This document shows positions 17,209-25,033 of a stretch of DNA of 64,000 nucleotides, one piece after another. The position numbers were made by a program, and so were the translations under genes. Under the pieces are notes generated by a model. It ran no database searches. It was given only the letters and a program-made list of their open reading frames with translations, and was not told the origin of the DNA. Source of the DNA: Amycolatopsis coloradensis. Its GTDB lineage: Bacteria; Actinomycetota; Actinomycetes; Mycobacteriales; Pseudonocardiaceae. Position 1 is the first letter of the stretch; every line of letters begins with the position of its first letter. The stretch is from positions 124,001 to 188,000 of the forward strand of contig NZ_MQUQ01000015.1 in assembly GCF_001953865.1 (NCBI RefSeq), in the 5' to 3' direction.

Positions 17209-18020
17209 TGCGCGATCGCAGTCTCGTCATCGGCGGCGCCCTGGTCGCGGTGATCGTGCTCGCCGCGCTGCTTTCGTTCGTGTGGACGCCGTTCGATCCG
17301 GTGAAGGTCGACGCGGCCCATCGGCTGCACGACTTCAGCGGCGCCAATGTCCTCGGCACGGACGGTTTCGGCCGTGACGTGCTCAGCCAGCTCATGGTCG
17401 GCGCGCGGACGACGCTGTACGTCGGCGTGGTCGCGGTCGGGATCGCCGCGCTGATCGGGACGCCGCTGGGCATCCTCGCCGGGATGTCGTCGCGGTGGCT
17501 CGGCGAGTTCGTCATGCGCGTCAACGATCTCGTGCTCGCGTTCCCCGCCTTGCTGCTGGCGATCATGTTCGGCGCGGTGTTCGGGGCCGACACGCTGACC
17601 GCGATGGTGGCGATCGGCATCGCCACCATCCCCTCCTTCGCCCGCATCGCCCGCTCGGGAACGCTGCAGGTGATGAGCAGCGAGTTCGTGCTGGCCGCCC
17701 GGTCGGCGGGCCGGTCGCGGCTGAACATCGCCGCGCGCCACGTGCTGCCGAACATCTCCGGACTGCTGATCGTCCAGGCTTCCGTGTCGTTCGCGATCGC
17801 GGTGCTCGCGGAAGCGGCGTTGTCGTTCCTCGGGTTCGGCACGCGGCCGCCGACGCCGTCGTGGGGCCGGATGCTGCAGGAGTCCCAGGTGTTCCTGACC
17901 CTGCACCCTCGGCTCGCGCTCGTGCCCGGCGTCGCGATCGCCATCGCCGTCCTCGGTTTCACCCTGCTCGGGGACGGCCTCCGCGATCGGCTCGATCCCC
18001 GATTGGCGGCGCGGCTATGA
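17208..18020 (+). CDS. DppC-type ABC transporter permease
   Basis: 270 residues from ATG 17208, with its A overlapping the last base of the dppB-like stop. The protein has about six membrane segments. Two family landmarks are seen: LGTDGFGRDVLSQLMVGART after the first membrane segment, and the EAA-like loop SSEFVLAARSAGRSRLNIAA with HVLPN. It ends with LGDGLRDRLDPRL, the usual DppC tail. It forms the second half of the membrane channel. Confidence 0.92.
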   Translation: MRDRSLVIGGALVAVIVLAALLSFVWTPFDPVKVDAAHRLHDFSGANVLGTDGFGRDVLSQLMVGARTTLYVGVVAVGIAALIGTPLGILAGMSSRWLGEFVMRVNDLVLAFPALLLAIMFGAVFGADTLTAMVAIGIATIPSFARIARSGTLQVMSSEFVLAARSAGRSRLNIAARHVLPNISGLLIVQASVSFAIAVLAEAALSFLGFGTRPPTPSWGRMLQESQVFLTLHPRLALVPGVAIAIAVLGFTLLGDGLRDRLDPRLAARL

Positions 18021-18763
18021 CCCTCGAAGTCCGCGGCCTCGGCATCGGTGACCTGGTCCGTGGCGTCTCGTTCGACATCGCGCGTGGCGAGCGCGTCGGG
18101 TTGATCGGCGAGTCCGGTTCGGGGAAGTCGTTGACGGCGTTGTCGATCATGGGGTTGCTGCCCGAAGAACTCGGCGCGTCCGGTTCGGTGAAGCTCGACG
18201 GCCGCGAGTTGCTGACCGCGTCGGAGAGGGAACTGTCGCGGTCGCGCGGTAACGAGCTGTCGATGGTGTTCCAGGAACCGATGACGGCGCTGAACCCGGC
18301 GATGCGGGTCGGCGCGCAGGTGGCCGAGCCGATGCGGATCCACCGCGATCGCGGGAATCACCGCGCCGCGGCGGAGGCTTTGCTGGATTCCGTGGGACTA
18401 CCCGGGACTTTCCGCGCGTATCCGCATCAGCTGTCCGGCGGACAACGGCAACGTGTGGTGCTCGCGATCGCGCTGGCCAACGATCCGAAGCTGCTGATCT
18501 GCGACGAGCCGACGACCGCGCTGGACGTCACCGTGCAGGCGCAGATCCTGGACCTGATCCTCGACGGCGTCCGCGAGCGGGAGAGCGCACTGCTGTTCAT
18601 CACGCACGACCTCGCCGTGGTGGCGTCGGTGTGCGAGCGGGTGCTGGTGATGCTGGACGGCGAGATCGTCGAAGCGGGAACCACACGCGACGTGCTGACC
18701 ATGCCCCAGCACGACTACACGAAGAAGCTGCTGGCCGCTTCGGATCTGGAGGCGAGCCGATGA
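18017..18763 (+). CDS. DppD-type ABC transporter ATP-binding protein
   Basis: 248 residues from ATG 18017 (4-bp overlap with the permease). Walker A is GESGSGKS, the signature is LSGGQRQRV, Walker B is LLICDEPTTALD and the switch His lies in FITHDLAVV. It is shorter than standard DppD (about 325) because the C-terminal oligopeptide-ABC extension is missing, which is common in actinobacteria. It provides one of the two ATPase subunits of the importer. Confidence 0.92.
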   Translation: MTLEVRGLGIGDLVRGVSFDIARGERVGLIGESGSGKSLTALSIMGLLPEELGASGSVKLDGRELLTASERELSRSRGNELSMVFQEPMTALNPAMRVGAQVAEPMRIHRDRGNHRAAAEALLDSVGLPGTFRAYPHQLSGGQRQRVVLAIALANDPKLLICDEPTTALDVTVQAQILDLILDGVRERESALLFITHDLAVVASVCERVLVMLDGEIVEAGTTRDVLTMPQHDYTKKLLAASDLEASR

Positions 18764-19533
18764 TGATCTCGGTGAGAGGTTTGGAACGCCGTTACACTCG
18801 TCGTGACGTCCATGCCCTGCGTGGCGTTTCCTTCGACGTCGAGGCTGGTCAACGCTTCGGGATCGTCGGCGAGTCGGGCTCGGGAAAGTCCACTTTGGTC
18901 AGGCTGCTGGCCGCGCTCGACAAGCCGACGGCGGGCAGTGTCTCGTTCCAGGGCAAGCGCGTCGACACGCTGCCCGAACGCGAACTCGGCTTCCTGCGGT
19001 CGGAACTGCAGATCGTCTTCCAGGATCCGATGGGTTCGCTCGACCCGCGGATGCGTGTTCGCGACATCATCTCCGAGCCGCTGGGCCGCCGGGATCCCAC
19101 GCGGGTTTCGGAGCTGCTCACGGCGGTCGGCCTGCCCGAAGACGCCGCCGGCCGGTACCCGCACCAGTTCTCCGGCGGGCAGCGGCAGCGCATCTCGATC
19201 GCGCGGGCGCTCGCGCCGAACCCGAGTGTCCTCATCGCGGACGAACCGGTGAGCGCGCTCGACGTCTCGGTGCGGAAACAGATCCTCGACCTGCTCGCGT
19301 CGCTGGTCGAGCTGTACTCGCTGACGCTGGTCTTCGTCTCGCACGACCTCGGCGTGGTGCGGCACGTATGCGACCGGGTCGCGGTGATGCGGCACGGGGA
19401 GATCGTCGAGATGGGCGACGTCGACCAGGTCTACGGCGCGCCGGAACACGAGTACACCAGGGAATTGCTGGCGGCCGCGCCGAACCTGCGGGCCGAACTG
19501 GCGCGGCTTCGCAACGGAGGCGACGATGCTTGA
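18760..19533 (+). CDS. DppF-type ABC transporter ATP-binding protein
   Basis: 257 residues from ATG 18760 (4-bp overlap). Walker A is GESGSGKST, the signature is FSGGQRQRI, Walker B is VLIADEPVSALD and the switch His is in FVSHDLGVV. The sequence LDPRMRVRDIISEPL after the Q loop is typical of the peptide/nickel group. Together with the preceding gene it powers the importer. The last 8 bp overlap the aldehyde dehydrogenase gene. Confidence 0.92.
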   Translation: MMISVRGLERRYTRRDVHALRGVSFDVEAGQRFGIVGESGSGKSTLVRLLAALDKPTAGSVSFQGKRVDTLPERELGFLRSELQIVFQDPMGSLDPRMRVRDIISEPLGRRDPTRVSELLTAVGLPEDAAGRYPHQFSGGQRQRISIARALAPNPSVLIADEPVSALDVSVRKQILDLLASLVELYSLTLVFVSHDLGVVRHVCDRVAVMRHGEIVEMGDVDQVYGAPEHEYTRELLAAAPNLRAELARLRNGGDDA

Positions 19534-20947
19534 GTACCCGGAGGGACTGCCGATCGGTGACGGTTGGGTGTCCACTATGGACACCGAGCCGGTGACGTTC
19601 CCGTACGACGGAGGCGAGATCGGCCGGGCGCCGGTCGGGACGCCGGAGCTGGCCACCCGGGCGATCGACGCGGCCGTCGCGGTGTTCAAGCAGGTCGCGG
19701 CGCTGCCGTCGCGTACTCGGCGCACGCTCTTGAACGACGTCGCCGCGGCTCTGGAGGCCCGCCGCGAGGACTTCGAGCGGCTGCTGGTCCTGGAGACCGG
19801 CAAACCGCTGGTGGATTGCCGCGTCGAGGTCGCCCGCACGATCGTCACCTGGCAGGCCGCCGCCGAAGAGGTCTCGCGGCTGCACGGCGAGACAGTGCCC
19901 CTCGACCTGCTGCCGTCCGGCGACGGGCTGGTCGGATTCTGGAAGCGCAAGCCGATCGGCGTCGTGGTCGGCATCGCCGGGTTCAACTATCCGCTGCTGC
20001 TGGCGTCGCACAAGATCGCGCCCGCCATCGCCGCGGGCTGCCCGGTGGTGGTGAAACCGGCGCCGCAGACGCCGCTGGCGACGTTGTGGCTCGTGCACCT
20101 CGTGCGCTCGCTGACCGACCTGCCCGCGATGGTCCAGCTGGTCACCGGGGACGCCGCCGTCGGGGCGGCGCTGACCACGGACAGGCGCGTCGGCGCGGTG
20201 TCGTTCACCGGATCCGCGCAGGTCGGGCACCGGATCGCCCGCGACGCCGCGCCCACGAAGACGTTGCTGGAGCTGGGTTCCAACGCCGCGCTCGTCGTCG
20301 CCGAGGACGCGGATCTCGACGCTGCCGTGGACGCCGTGCTGCGCGGCGGGTTCTACGCGTCCGGGCAGGCCTGCATTTCAGTGCAGCGCGTCTTGGTCGT
20401 CGAAGCCGTCGCCGAGGAGTTCACCGAACGCGTGCTGGCGAGGCTCGGCGAGGTCGTCGCCGGTGATCCCCGTGACGAGAAGACGCGGGTCTCGGCGCTG
20501 ATCGACCCGGGCTCGACACGGCGCGTTCAGGATTGGGTCGACAAAGCGACTTCGGCGGGCGCACGGCTCGTCGGCGGCGGCGTGGACGGGACAGTGCTGC
20601 GTCCGGCGGTGCTGCTCGACGTGCCCGACGGCCTCGAATGCTGGGACGAAGAGATCTTCGGCCCCGTGGTCTGCGTCCGCACCGTGTCCTCTGTGGACGA
20701 AGCGTTCGACGCGGTCAACGCGTCGCGCTACGGCCTGCACGCTTCGGTGTTCAGCACGTCCTTGCAGACCGCGTTCCGCGCGCTTGACGAACTCGACGTC
20801 GGTGGAGTGGTGGTCAACGAGGTGCCCGGTTTCCGGTCCGACACCATGCCGTACGGCGGCGTGAAGGACTCCGGGATCGGGCGGGAAGGGCCGCGGTTCA
20901 CGGTCGAAGAACTGACCGTGACGAGGATGGCGGTACTGCGGCCATGA
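19526..20947 (+). CDS. NAD(P)-dependent aldehyde dehydrogenase
   Basis: 473 residues from ATG 19526. The standard ALDH landmarks are in order. The cofactor region is GVVVGIAGFNYPLLLA and VSFTGSAQVG. The general base is Glu249 in LLELGSN and the nucleophile is Cys283 in SGQACISVQR. The later EEIFGPVV and MPYGGVKDSGIGREG segments are also present. It oxidises an aldehyde to a carboxylate in the cytosol. Its overlap with the transporter ATPase gene upstream and the SDR gene downstream places it in a catabolic operon. The substrate is unknown. FNYPLL and GSNAALVV hint at the glyceraldehyde-3-phosphate/succinate-semialdehyde-like branch, but that is only a suggestion. Confidence 0.92.
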   Translation: MLEYPEGLPIGDGWVSTMDTEPVTFPYDGGEIGRAPVGTPELATRAIDAAVAVFKQVAALPSRTRRTLLNDVAAALEARREDFERLLVLETGKPLVDCRVEVARTIVTWQAAAEEVSRLHGETVPLDLLPSGDGLVGFWKRKPIGVVVGIAGFNYPLLLASHKIAPAIAAGCPVVVKPAPQTPLATLWLVHLVRSLTDLPAMVQLVTGDAAVGAALTTDRRVGAVSFTGSAQVGHRIARDAAPTKTLLELGSNAALVVAEDADLDAAVDAVLRGGFYASGQACISVQRVLVVEAVAEEFTERVLARLGEVVAGDPRDEKTRVSALIDPGSTRRVQDWVDKATSAGARLVGGGVDGTVLRPAVLLDVPDGLECWDEEIFGPVVCVRTVSSVDEAFDAVNASRYGLHASVFSTSLQTAFRALDELDVGGVVVNEVPGFRSDTMPYGGVKDSGIGREGPRFTVEELTVTRMAVLRP

Positions 20948-21702
20948 GCTATGAGAACCTGTTCCGCCTCGACGGGCGACGGGCCGTGGTGCTGGGCGGA
21001 GGCAGCGGTATCGGCCGCGAAGCCGCTCGGGCGCTGGCCGCGCACGGTGCCGAGGTGATCGTCGCGGACCGCGACGTCGCCGCCGCCGAGGAGACCGGCG
21101 CGGGGGAGGCGTACGAGATCGACCTGCTCTCGGACGGCGCTGCCGCCCGGGCAGCCGCGGACCTCGGCGAGATCGACGTCGTCGTGCTGACCGCCGCGAC
21201 CAACGTACGCAAGCGGTTGCTGGAGTACTCGCGCGAGGAATTCGACCGGGTGATCGCGTTGAACCTCGGTGCGACCTTCGAGGTCGTCCGCGCGTTCGGT
21301 GCGGGGATGGTCGAGCGCGGACGGGGCAGCATCATCGGGTTCTCCTCGATCCGCGGTACGACCGTCGAGCCGGGCCAAGGCCCGTACGCGGCGACGAAAG
21401 CCGGTCTGGTGCAGCTTTTCCGCACGGCCGCGGCGGAGTTCGGCCCGGCCGGGGTGCGGGTCAACGCGATCGCGCCCGGCGTCGTCGAGACCCCGCTCAC
21501 CGCGCAGATCAAAGCGAATCCGGACTGGTACGACGCCTACGCGACCAAGGGCGCGCTCGGCCGCTGGGCGCGTCCAGGCGAACTCGCGGGCGCCGTCGTC
21601 TACCTGGCCTCGGACGCGTCGTCGTTCGTGACCGGGTCCGTGCTGGCGGTGGACGGCGGCTGGACCGCGGTCGACGGCCGCTTCGAACCACCCGCGACGT
21701 GA
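20944..21702 (+). CDS. Short-chain dehydrogenase/reductase (SDR)
   Basis: 252 residues from ATG 20944 (4-bp overlap with the ALDH gene). This is a classical SDR. The cofactor glycine motif is GGGSGIGREA. Asp in VIVADRD favours NAD over NADP. The catalytic Ser is in IIGFSSIRG, Tyr and Lys are in YAATKAG, and the C-terminus VTGSVLAVDGGWTA is typical. A ketone/alcohol interconversion on the imported compound is the likely role. Confidence 0.92.
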   Translation: MSYENLFRLDGRRAVVLGGGSGIGREAARALAAHGAEVIVADRDVAAAEETGAGEAYEIDLLSDGAAARAAADLGEIDVVVLTAATNVRKRLLEYSREEFDRVIALNLGATFEVVRAFGAGMVERGRGSIIGFSSIRGTTVEPGQGPYAATKAGLVQLFRTAAAEFGPAGVRVNAIAPGVVETPLTAQIKANPDWYDAYATKGALGRWARPGELAGAVVYLASDASSFVTGSVLAVDGGWTAVDGRFEPPAT

Positions 21703-21712
21703 GGAGGACCCT

Positions 21713-23098
21713 GTGCCGGAGTTGCCCGATCTGACCGCCGTCGAACTGATCGCCCAGTACCGAGCGAGAACGTTGTCGCCGGTCGAAGTCACCGAAGCGG
21801 TTCTCGCCCGCGTCGAGGCGCGTGAACCCGAACTGCACGCGCTGTACGCGTACGACCCGAGTGGCGCGCGTGAAGACGCGAAGGCGTCCGAAAGCCGCTG
21901 GCACGCTGGGGAACCGCTCGGCCCGATCGACGGCGTTCCGTTGACCCTCAAGGAGAACATCGCGACCCGCGGCACGCCGGTGCCCCTCGGTACGGCCGCG
22001 ACCGCGCTCGTTCCCGCGCCCGAAGACGCCCCGGCGGGCGCTCGCGTGCGGGAGTCCGGCGGGGTCCTGCTCGGCAAGACGACCATGCCGGACTACGGGA
22101 TGCTGACGTCCGGTCTGTCGAGCTTCCACCCCCCGTCACGGAATCCGTGGGACACCACGCGCACGCCCGGTGGCTCCAGCGCGGGCGCCGGTTCGGCGGC
22201 CGCCGCCGGTTACGGCCCGCTGCACGTCGGCACCGACATCGGCGGCTCGATCCGGCTGCCGGCGGGCTGGTGCGGCCTGGTCGGGCTGAAACCGAGTTTC
22301 GGCCGGGTGCCGGTGGACCCGCCGTTCCTCGGGCGGGTCGCCGGGCCGATGACGAGGACCGTGGCCGACACCGCGCTGCTGATGAGCGTTCTGTCCGGTG
22401 TGGACGGTCGCGACCACCTCTCGCTGCCGCCCGAGTCGCTCGACTGGACGTCGCTTTCGGCCCAGGTCGAGGGCCTGCGGATCGGACTGCACCTCGACCC
22501 GGGCGTCGGGCTCCCGGTCTCGCCCGACATCCGCACGGCGGTCACTGAGGCCGCACGGGCCTTCGAAGCCGCGGGCGCCGTCGTCGAACCGGTGGATCCG
22601 TTCCTGCGCCGCGAAATGCTCGATGGGCTCGACACCTTCTGGCGCGTCCGTGCCTGGTCGGACATGTCGATGCTGCCCGAAGACCGCCGCGCGAAGGTCC
22701 TGCCGTACATCGCCGACTGGGCCGCCGGCGGCGGCGACGTCAGCGGTGTCGACGCCTACCGCGGCTTCGCGCAGATCGACGCCATCGCCGTCGCGACTTT
22801 GCGCGTGACCGAACGCTTCGACGTCGTCCTGTCGCCGACCTGCCCGGTCTCGGCCCCGCCCGCGGAGTGGCCTTCGCCGACCAACGACCCGCGCCGCCCG
22901 TTCGAGCACATCGCGTTCACCTTGCCGTACAACATGTCCGGCCAGCCCGCGGTCTCGATCAACTGCGGCTACACGAGCGACGACCAGCCCATCGGCCTCC
23001 AGCTCAGCGGCCGCCGCTTCGCCGACCTAGACGTCCTACGCGCCGCTGCCGCCTACGAAACCCTTCGCCCCCCTTCGCGCCCCTGGCCCTGCCCCTAA
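21713..23098 (+). CDS. Amidase-signature family hydrolase
   Basis: 461 residues from GTG 21713 (GAGGA six bases upstream). The Ser-cisSer-Lys triad of the amidase-signature family is recognisable: Lys in VPLTLKENIA, cis-Ser in GGSSAGAGSAAAAG and the nucleophile Ser in GTDIGGSIRLPA. The C-terminal part (FEHIAFTLPYNMSGQPAVSI and PIGLQLSGRR) is also typical. It hydrolyses an amide in the cytosol and is the last gene of the operon. Its presence suggests that the imported ligand is an amide whose products feed the ALDH and SDR. A 25-bp-stem terminator follows within 6 bp. Confidence 0.92.
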   Translation: MPELPDLTAVELIAQYRARTLSPVEVTEAVLARVEAREPELHALYAYDPSGAREDAKASESRWHAGEPLGPIDGVPLTLKENIATRGTPVPLGTAATALVPAPEDAPAGARVRESGGVLLGKTTMPDYGMLTSGLSSFHPPSRNPWDTTRTPGGSSAGAGSAAAAGYGPLHVGTDIGGSIRLPAGWCGLVGLKPSFGRVPVDPPFLGRVAGPMTRTVADTALLMSVLSGVDGRDHLSLPPESLDWTSLSAQVEGLRIGLHLDPGVGLPVSPDIRTAVTEAARAFEAAGAVVEPVDPFLRREMLDGLDTFWRVRAWSDMSMLPEDRRAKVLPYIADWAAGGGDVSGVDAYRGFAQIDAIAVATLRVTERFDVVLSPTCPVSAPPAEWPSPTNDPRRPFEHIAFTLPYNMSGQPAVSINCGYTSDDQPIGLQLSGRRFADLDVLRAAAAYETLRPPSRPWPCP

Positions 23099-23103
23099 CG
23101 CAA

Positions 23104-23157
23104 TTCGTCCTCTAGTTGCGGTAGTTGCACGCGCAACCACCGCAACTAGAGGACGAA
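23104..23157. terminator. Strong terminator-like inverted repeat after the amidase gene
   Basis: 25-nt arms (23104-23128 and 23133-23157) pair with one mismatch around the loop ACGC. It lies between the amidase and the convergent cassette. Its right arm lies inside the 36-bp sequence that is repeated at 24998-25033, so it probably once terminated the amidase and the lyase gene (25029) facing each other. Confidence 0.8.
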
Positions 23158-23167
23158 ACGCGTCAGG
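23132..23167 (+). repeat. Left copy of a 36-bp direct repeat flanking the ATPase/DUF4276 cassette
   Basis: Identical over 36 bp to 24998-25033. It contains the right arm of the terminator palindrome and then ACGCGTCAGG; the TCA at 23163-23165 is the stop codon of the DUF4276 gene on the minus strand. Confidence 0.95.
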
Positions 23168-23834
23168 CCCTGGAGCCGAGTTCGGCGAGCCAGGCGGCGA
23201 AATGGGGGCATTGGGCAGCCAGCCCTTCGATGCCAAGGTCCGCTATGGCCAAGGGGCCGTCGTTGGTCTTCGAATAGCTGGCACAGTAGCGAGCGAGTCG
23301 TTTCGAGGGCGCGGTGTTCGGGCCGTCGTTCACCAGCTCTGGGCCGCCCGCGCCCTCTACGTCCTTCAGGAGTCGCTCCGTGAGGCCACTGCCGGAAAAC
23401 AGCCAGCCGAGCTGCTCGGCGGCGGCGAAGACCCAGGTCTCGAGTTCATGCAAGATCAGGTGAGGAACGAAGCGCGTATCGGAAATCGCCGAAACGAGAG
23501 CCTTCTCCACATGTTCTACCCGCTCGTAAACGGAGGATGAAGGCCTGTTTCCCATGCCGGGGCTATCGCGAGGGAAACCGTAGTAGTCGAACAGGATGGT
23601 GAGGGTGTGGATGTCGCTGTTCCTCAGCAATAGCCTGATTTCGTGCTCAAGCTTGGCCCAGCTGCTCACGCCGCCATGACTGGCAGGTCCGGCGGTGGGC
23701 CTCTTGGTCGTCACGATCGATTTCGTGATCGTCCACCCTCGGTCTTGCAGATAGGGTTCCAGGACGTTGTTGACCACAGTTTCCTCGGTCTGCCCCTCGA
23801 CCAGGAGATGTAGATGTCGATACTCGGCTGTCAT
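23163..23834 (-). CDS. DUF4276-family protein, probable partner of the adjacent ATPase
   Basis: 223 residues from ATG 23834, overlapping the ATPase stop by 4 bp (ATGA), so the two are translationally coupled. The family is recognised by the N-terminal LHLLVEGQTEETVV and by LTILFDYYGFP around residue 80, with a later LHELETWVFA. The VEGxTE motif is like the conserved Glu motif of Toprim-type nuclease domains, and I infer a Toprim-like fold. Proteins of this kind paired with an OLD-like ATPase occur in phage-defence systems. The stop codon lies inside the left 36-bp direct repeat. Two of the sequence lines I counted in the cassette have GC near 50%, unlike the flanking operon genes. Confidence 0.8.
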   Translation of the reverse strand: MTAEYRHLHLLVEGQTEETVVNNVLEPYLQDRGWTITKSIVTTKRPTAGPASHGGVSSWAKLEHEIRLLLRNSDIHTLTILFDYYGFPRDSPGMGNRPSSSVYERVEHVEKALVSAISDTRFVPHLILHELETWVFAAAEQLGWLFSGSGLTERLLKDVEGAGGPELVNDGPNTAPSKRLARYCASYSKTNDGPLAIADLGIEGLAAQCPHFAAWLAELGSRA

Positions 23835-24952
23835 CCGCGACTGTTATCCTCCCGGGTAGGGCGCCCGCCCAGCAAGTTCTTCTCCCATAGCTCGCCAAGC
23901 GAGTAGTCGGCAAGCCAGTCTTCCAGGGCGGAGAGATCCGGCCGAGTGAAATCGGATTCTCCCGACTTGCGTTCGACCACTATCAGGTCGTCGACTTCGA
24001 ACTGGTTCATGAGAGTCACGGACTGGGTGGCGATGAGAACCTGGCTGCGCCGTGACGCCTGACGCAGCAGATCGGCCAGCTGAACGATCGCGAACGGGTG
24101 CAGTCCGAGTTCCGGTTCATCCAGCACCACAAGACCTGGCAGCTCTGGCTGCAGCAAAAGCGTTACCAGGCAGACGAACCGTAGTGTGCCATCCGACATC
24201 TGGTTGGCTGAAAAGACCGCATCGGATTCTTTTTGCTGCCAACGCAAAATAATTCGCTCGTTGTTGTCGGGCTTGAGGACGAAATCTCGGAAGAATGGCG
24301 CTACAAGACGGATAGCGCCGACTATCCTGCGGTAAGCAGAGCGCTCGGCAGGATCTCCAGTTCGCTGTAAGCGGTACAGATAAGCGGCGAGATTTCCGGC
24401 GTCGTTTCGCAGGCTTATGTCGTCCGCCGTTGAGACAAGGCGTTTGACCGGTGCGTCGGCACTGGTGTCATGAAAGTGGTAGACCTTGCAGCCTCGGAGG
24501 AGGTGGGTGAAGCGTGATGCGATCCCTCCCGGGGCCCGATCAACCTCGTCCGGTAGCCGTGTTTCTCGATGCCCGCGCCCAAGCGGCTGAACGTAGGGCT
24601 GGAAGTTCTCCCCTGCTCGGGAGTACAGGATTTCTGCTTCGAAGACCAGTTCGTCGCTGGTGGCCGGGACTAGAGCGGCTTCATATGAGCTGGTCTCGGC
24701 CTCCAGACGAAGATGTATCCGGGGTGCTGGTCCGCCGACGTTCAGCAGCGCTGAAGCCCCGCCGTTGAGCCCGACGAACAAGCCCAGCTCGCCTTCGACG
24801 ATCCGGCCGAGTAGCTCGAGCGCGTGGACGAAGTTGCTTTTTCCCGCGCCGTTCGCTCCGATCAGCACGTTCATCGCGCCCAGGTCGACGCGCGCCGAAC
24901 GGATCGAGGTGAAACCCTCGATTTCGATCGACGTAAGCCGGTGTTGGGTCAT
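23831..24952 (-). CDS. AAA/OLD-like ATPase (AAA_15/AAA_21 type), probable defence ATPase
   Basis: 373 residues. The N-terminus LTSIEIEGFTSIRSARVDLG and Walker A LIGANGAGKSNF (residues of about 32-42) are typical of RecF/OLD-like ABC-class ATPases. The signature is in NQMSDGTLRFVCL and Walker B is LVVLDEPELGLHP. The switch region is VLIATQSVTLMNQF. There is no coiled coil of SMC length and no C-terminal Toprim; that role may be supplied by the DUF4276 partner encoded next. The pair resembles the ATPase-plus-effector layout of defence systems such as PARIS, AbiL and RloAB, though it matches none of them fully. It is the upstream gene of the cassette. Confidence 0.85.
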   Translation of the reverse strand: MTQHRLTSIEIEGFTSIRSARVDLGAMNVLIGANGAGKSNFVHALELLGRIVEGELGLFVGLNGGASALLNVGGPAPRIHLRLEAETSSYEAALVPATSDELVFEAEILYSRAGENFQPYVQPLGRGHRETRLPDEVDRAPGGIASRFTHLLRGCKVYHFHDTSADAPVKRLVSTADDISLRNDAGNLAAYLYRLQRTGDPAERSAYRRIVGAIRLVAPFFRDFVLKPDNNERIILRWQQKESDAVFSANQMSDGTLRFVCLVTLLLQPELPGLVVLDEPELGLHPFAIVQLADLLRQASRRSQVLIATQSVTLMNQFEVDDLIVVERKSGESDFTRPDLSALEDWLADYSLGELWEKNLLGGRPTREDNSRG

Positions 24953-24997
24953 GCGTACAGCTTAGGCAGGCGTCCATATGAGTTGCCTACTTGAACA

Positions 24998-25033
24998 CGC
25001 AACCACCGCAACTAGAGGACGAAACGCGTCAGG
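24998..25033 (+). repeat. Right copy of the 36-bp direct repeat flanking the cassette
   Basis: Identical over 36 bp to 23132-23167. Here the TCA at 25029-25031 is the stop codon of the HpcH/HpaI-family gene on the minus strand. The 27 bases to its left (24971-24997) resemble, with changes, the left arm of the terminator at 23104-23128. The ancestral unit may therefore have been about 60 bp. Confidence 0.95.

Larger units (their letters stand above)
23132..25033. mobile_element. Two-gene cassette between 36-bp direct repeats (probable insertion)
   Basis: The unit is 1,866 bp from one repeat to the next. It contains only the ATPase and DUF4276 genes. Its GC content is visibly lower than its neighbours (two lines that I counted around 24241-24420 are 48% and 53%). 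It splits what looks like a single intergenic terminator between the convergent amidase and lyase genes. No transposase or integrase is inside, so the mechanism is unknown: recombination between repeats or mobilisation in trans are both possible. Confidence 0.55.

Noticed and set aside
23163..24952. A transposon or integrative element with its own recombinase
   Set aside because: There is no transposase, integrase or recombinase frame between the repeats; only the two cargo-like genes.
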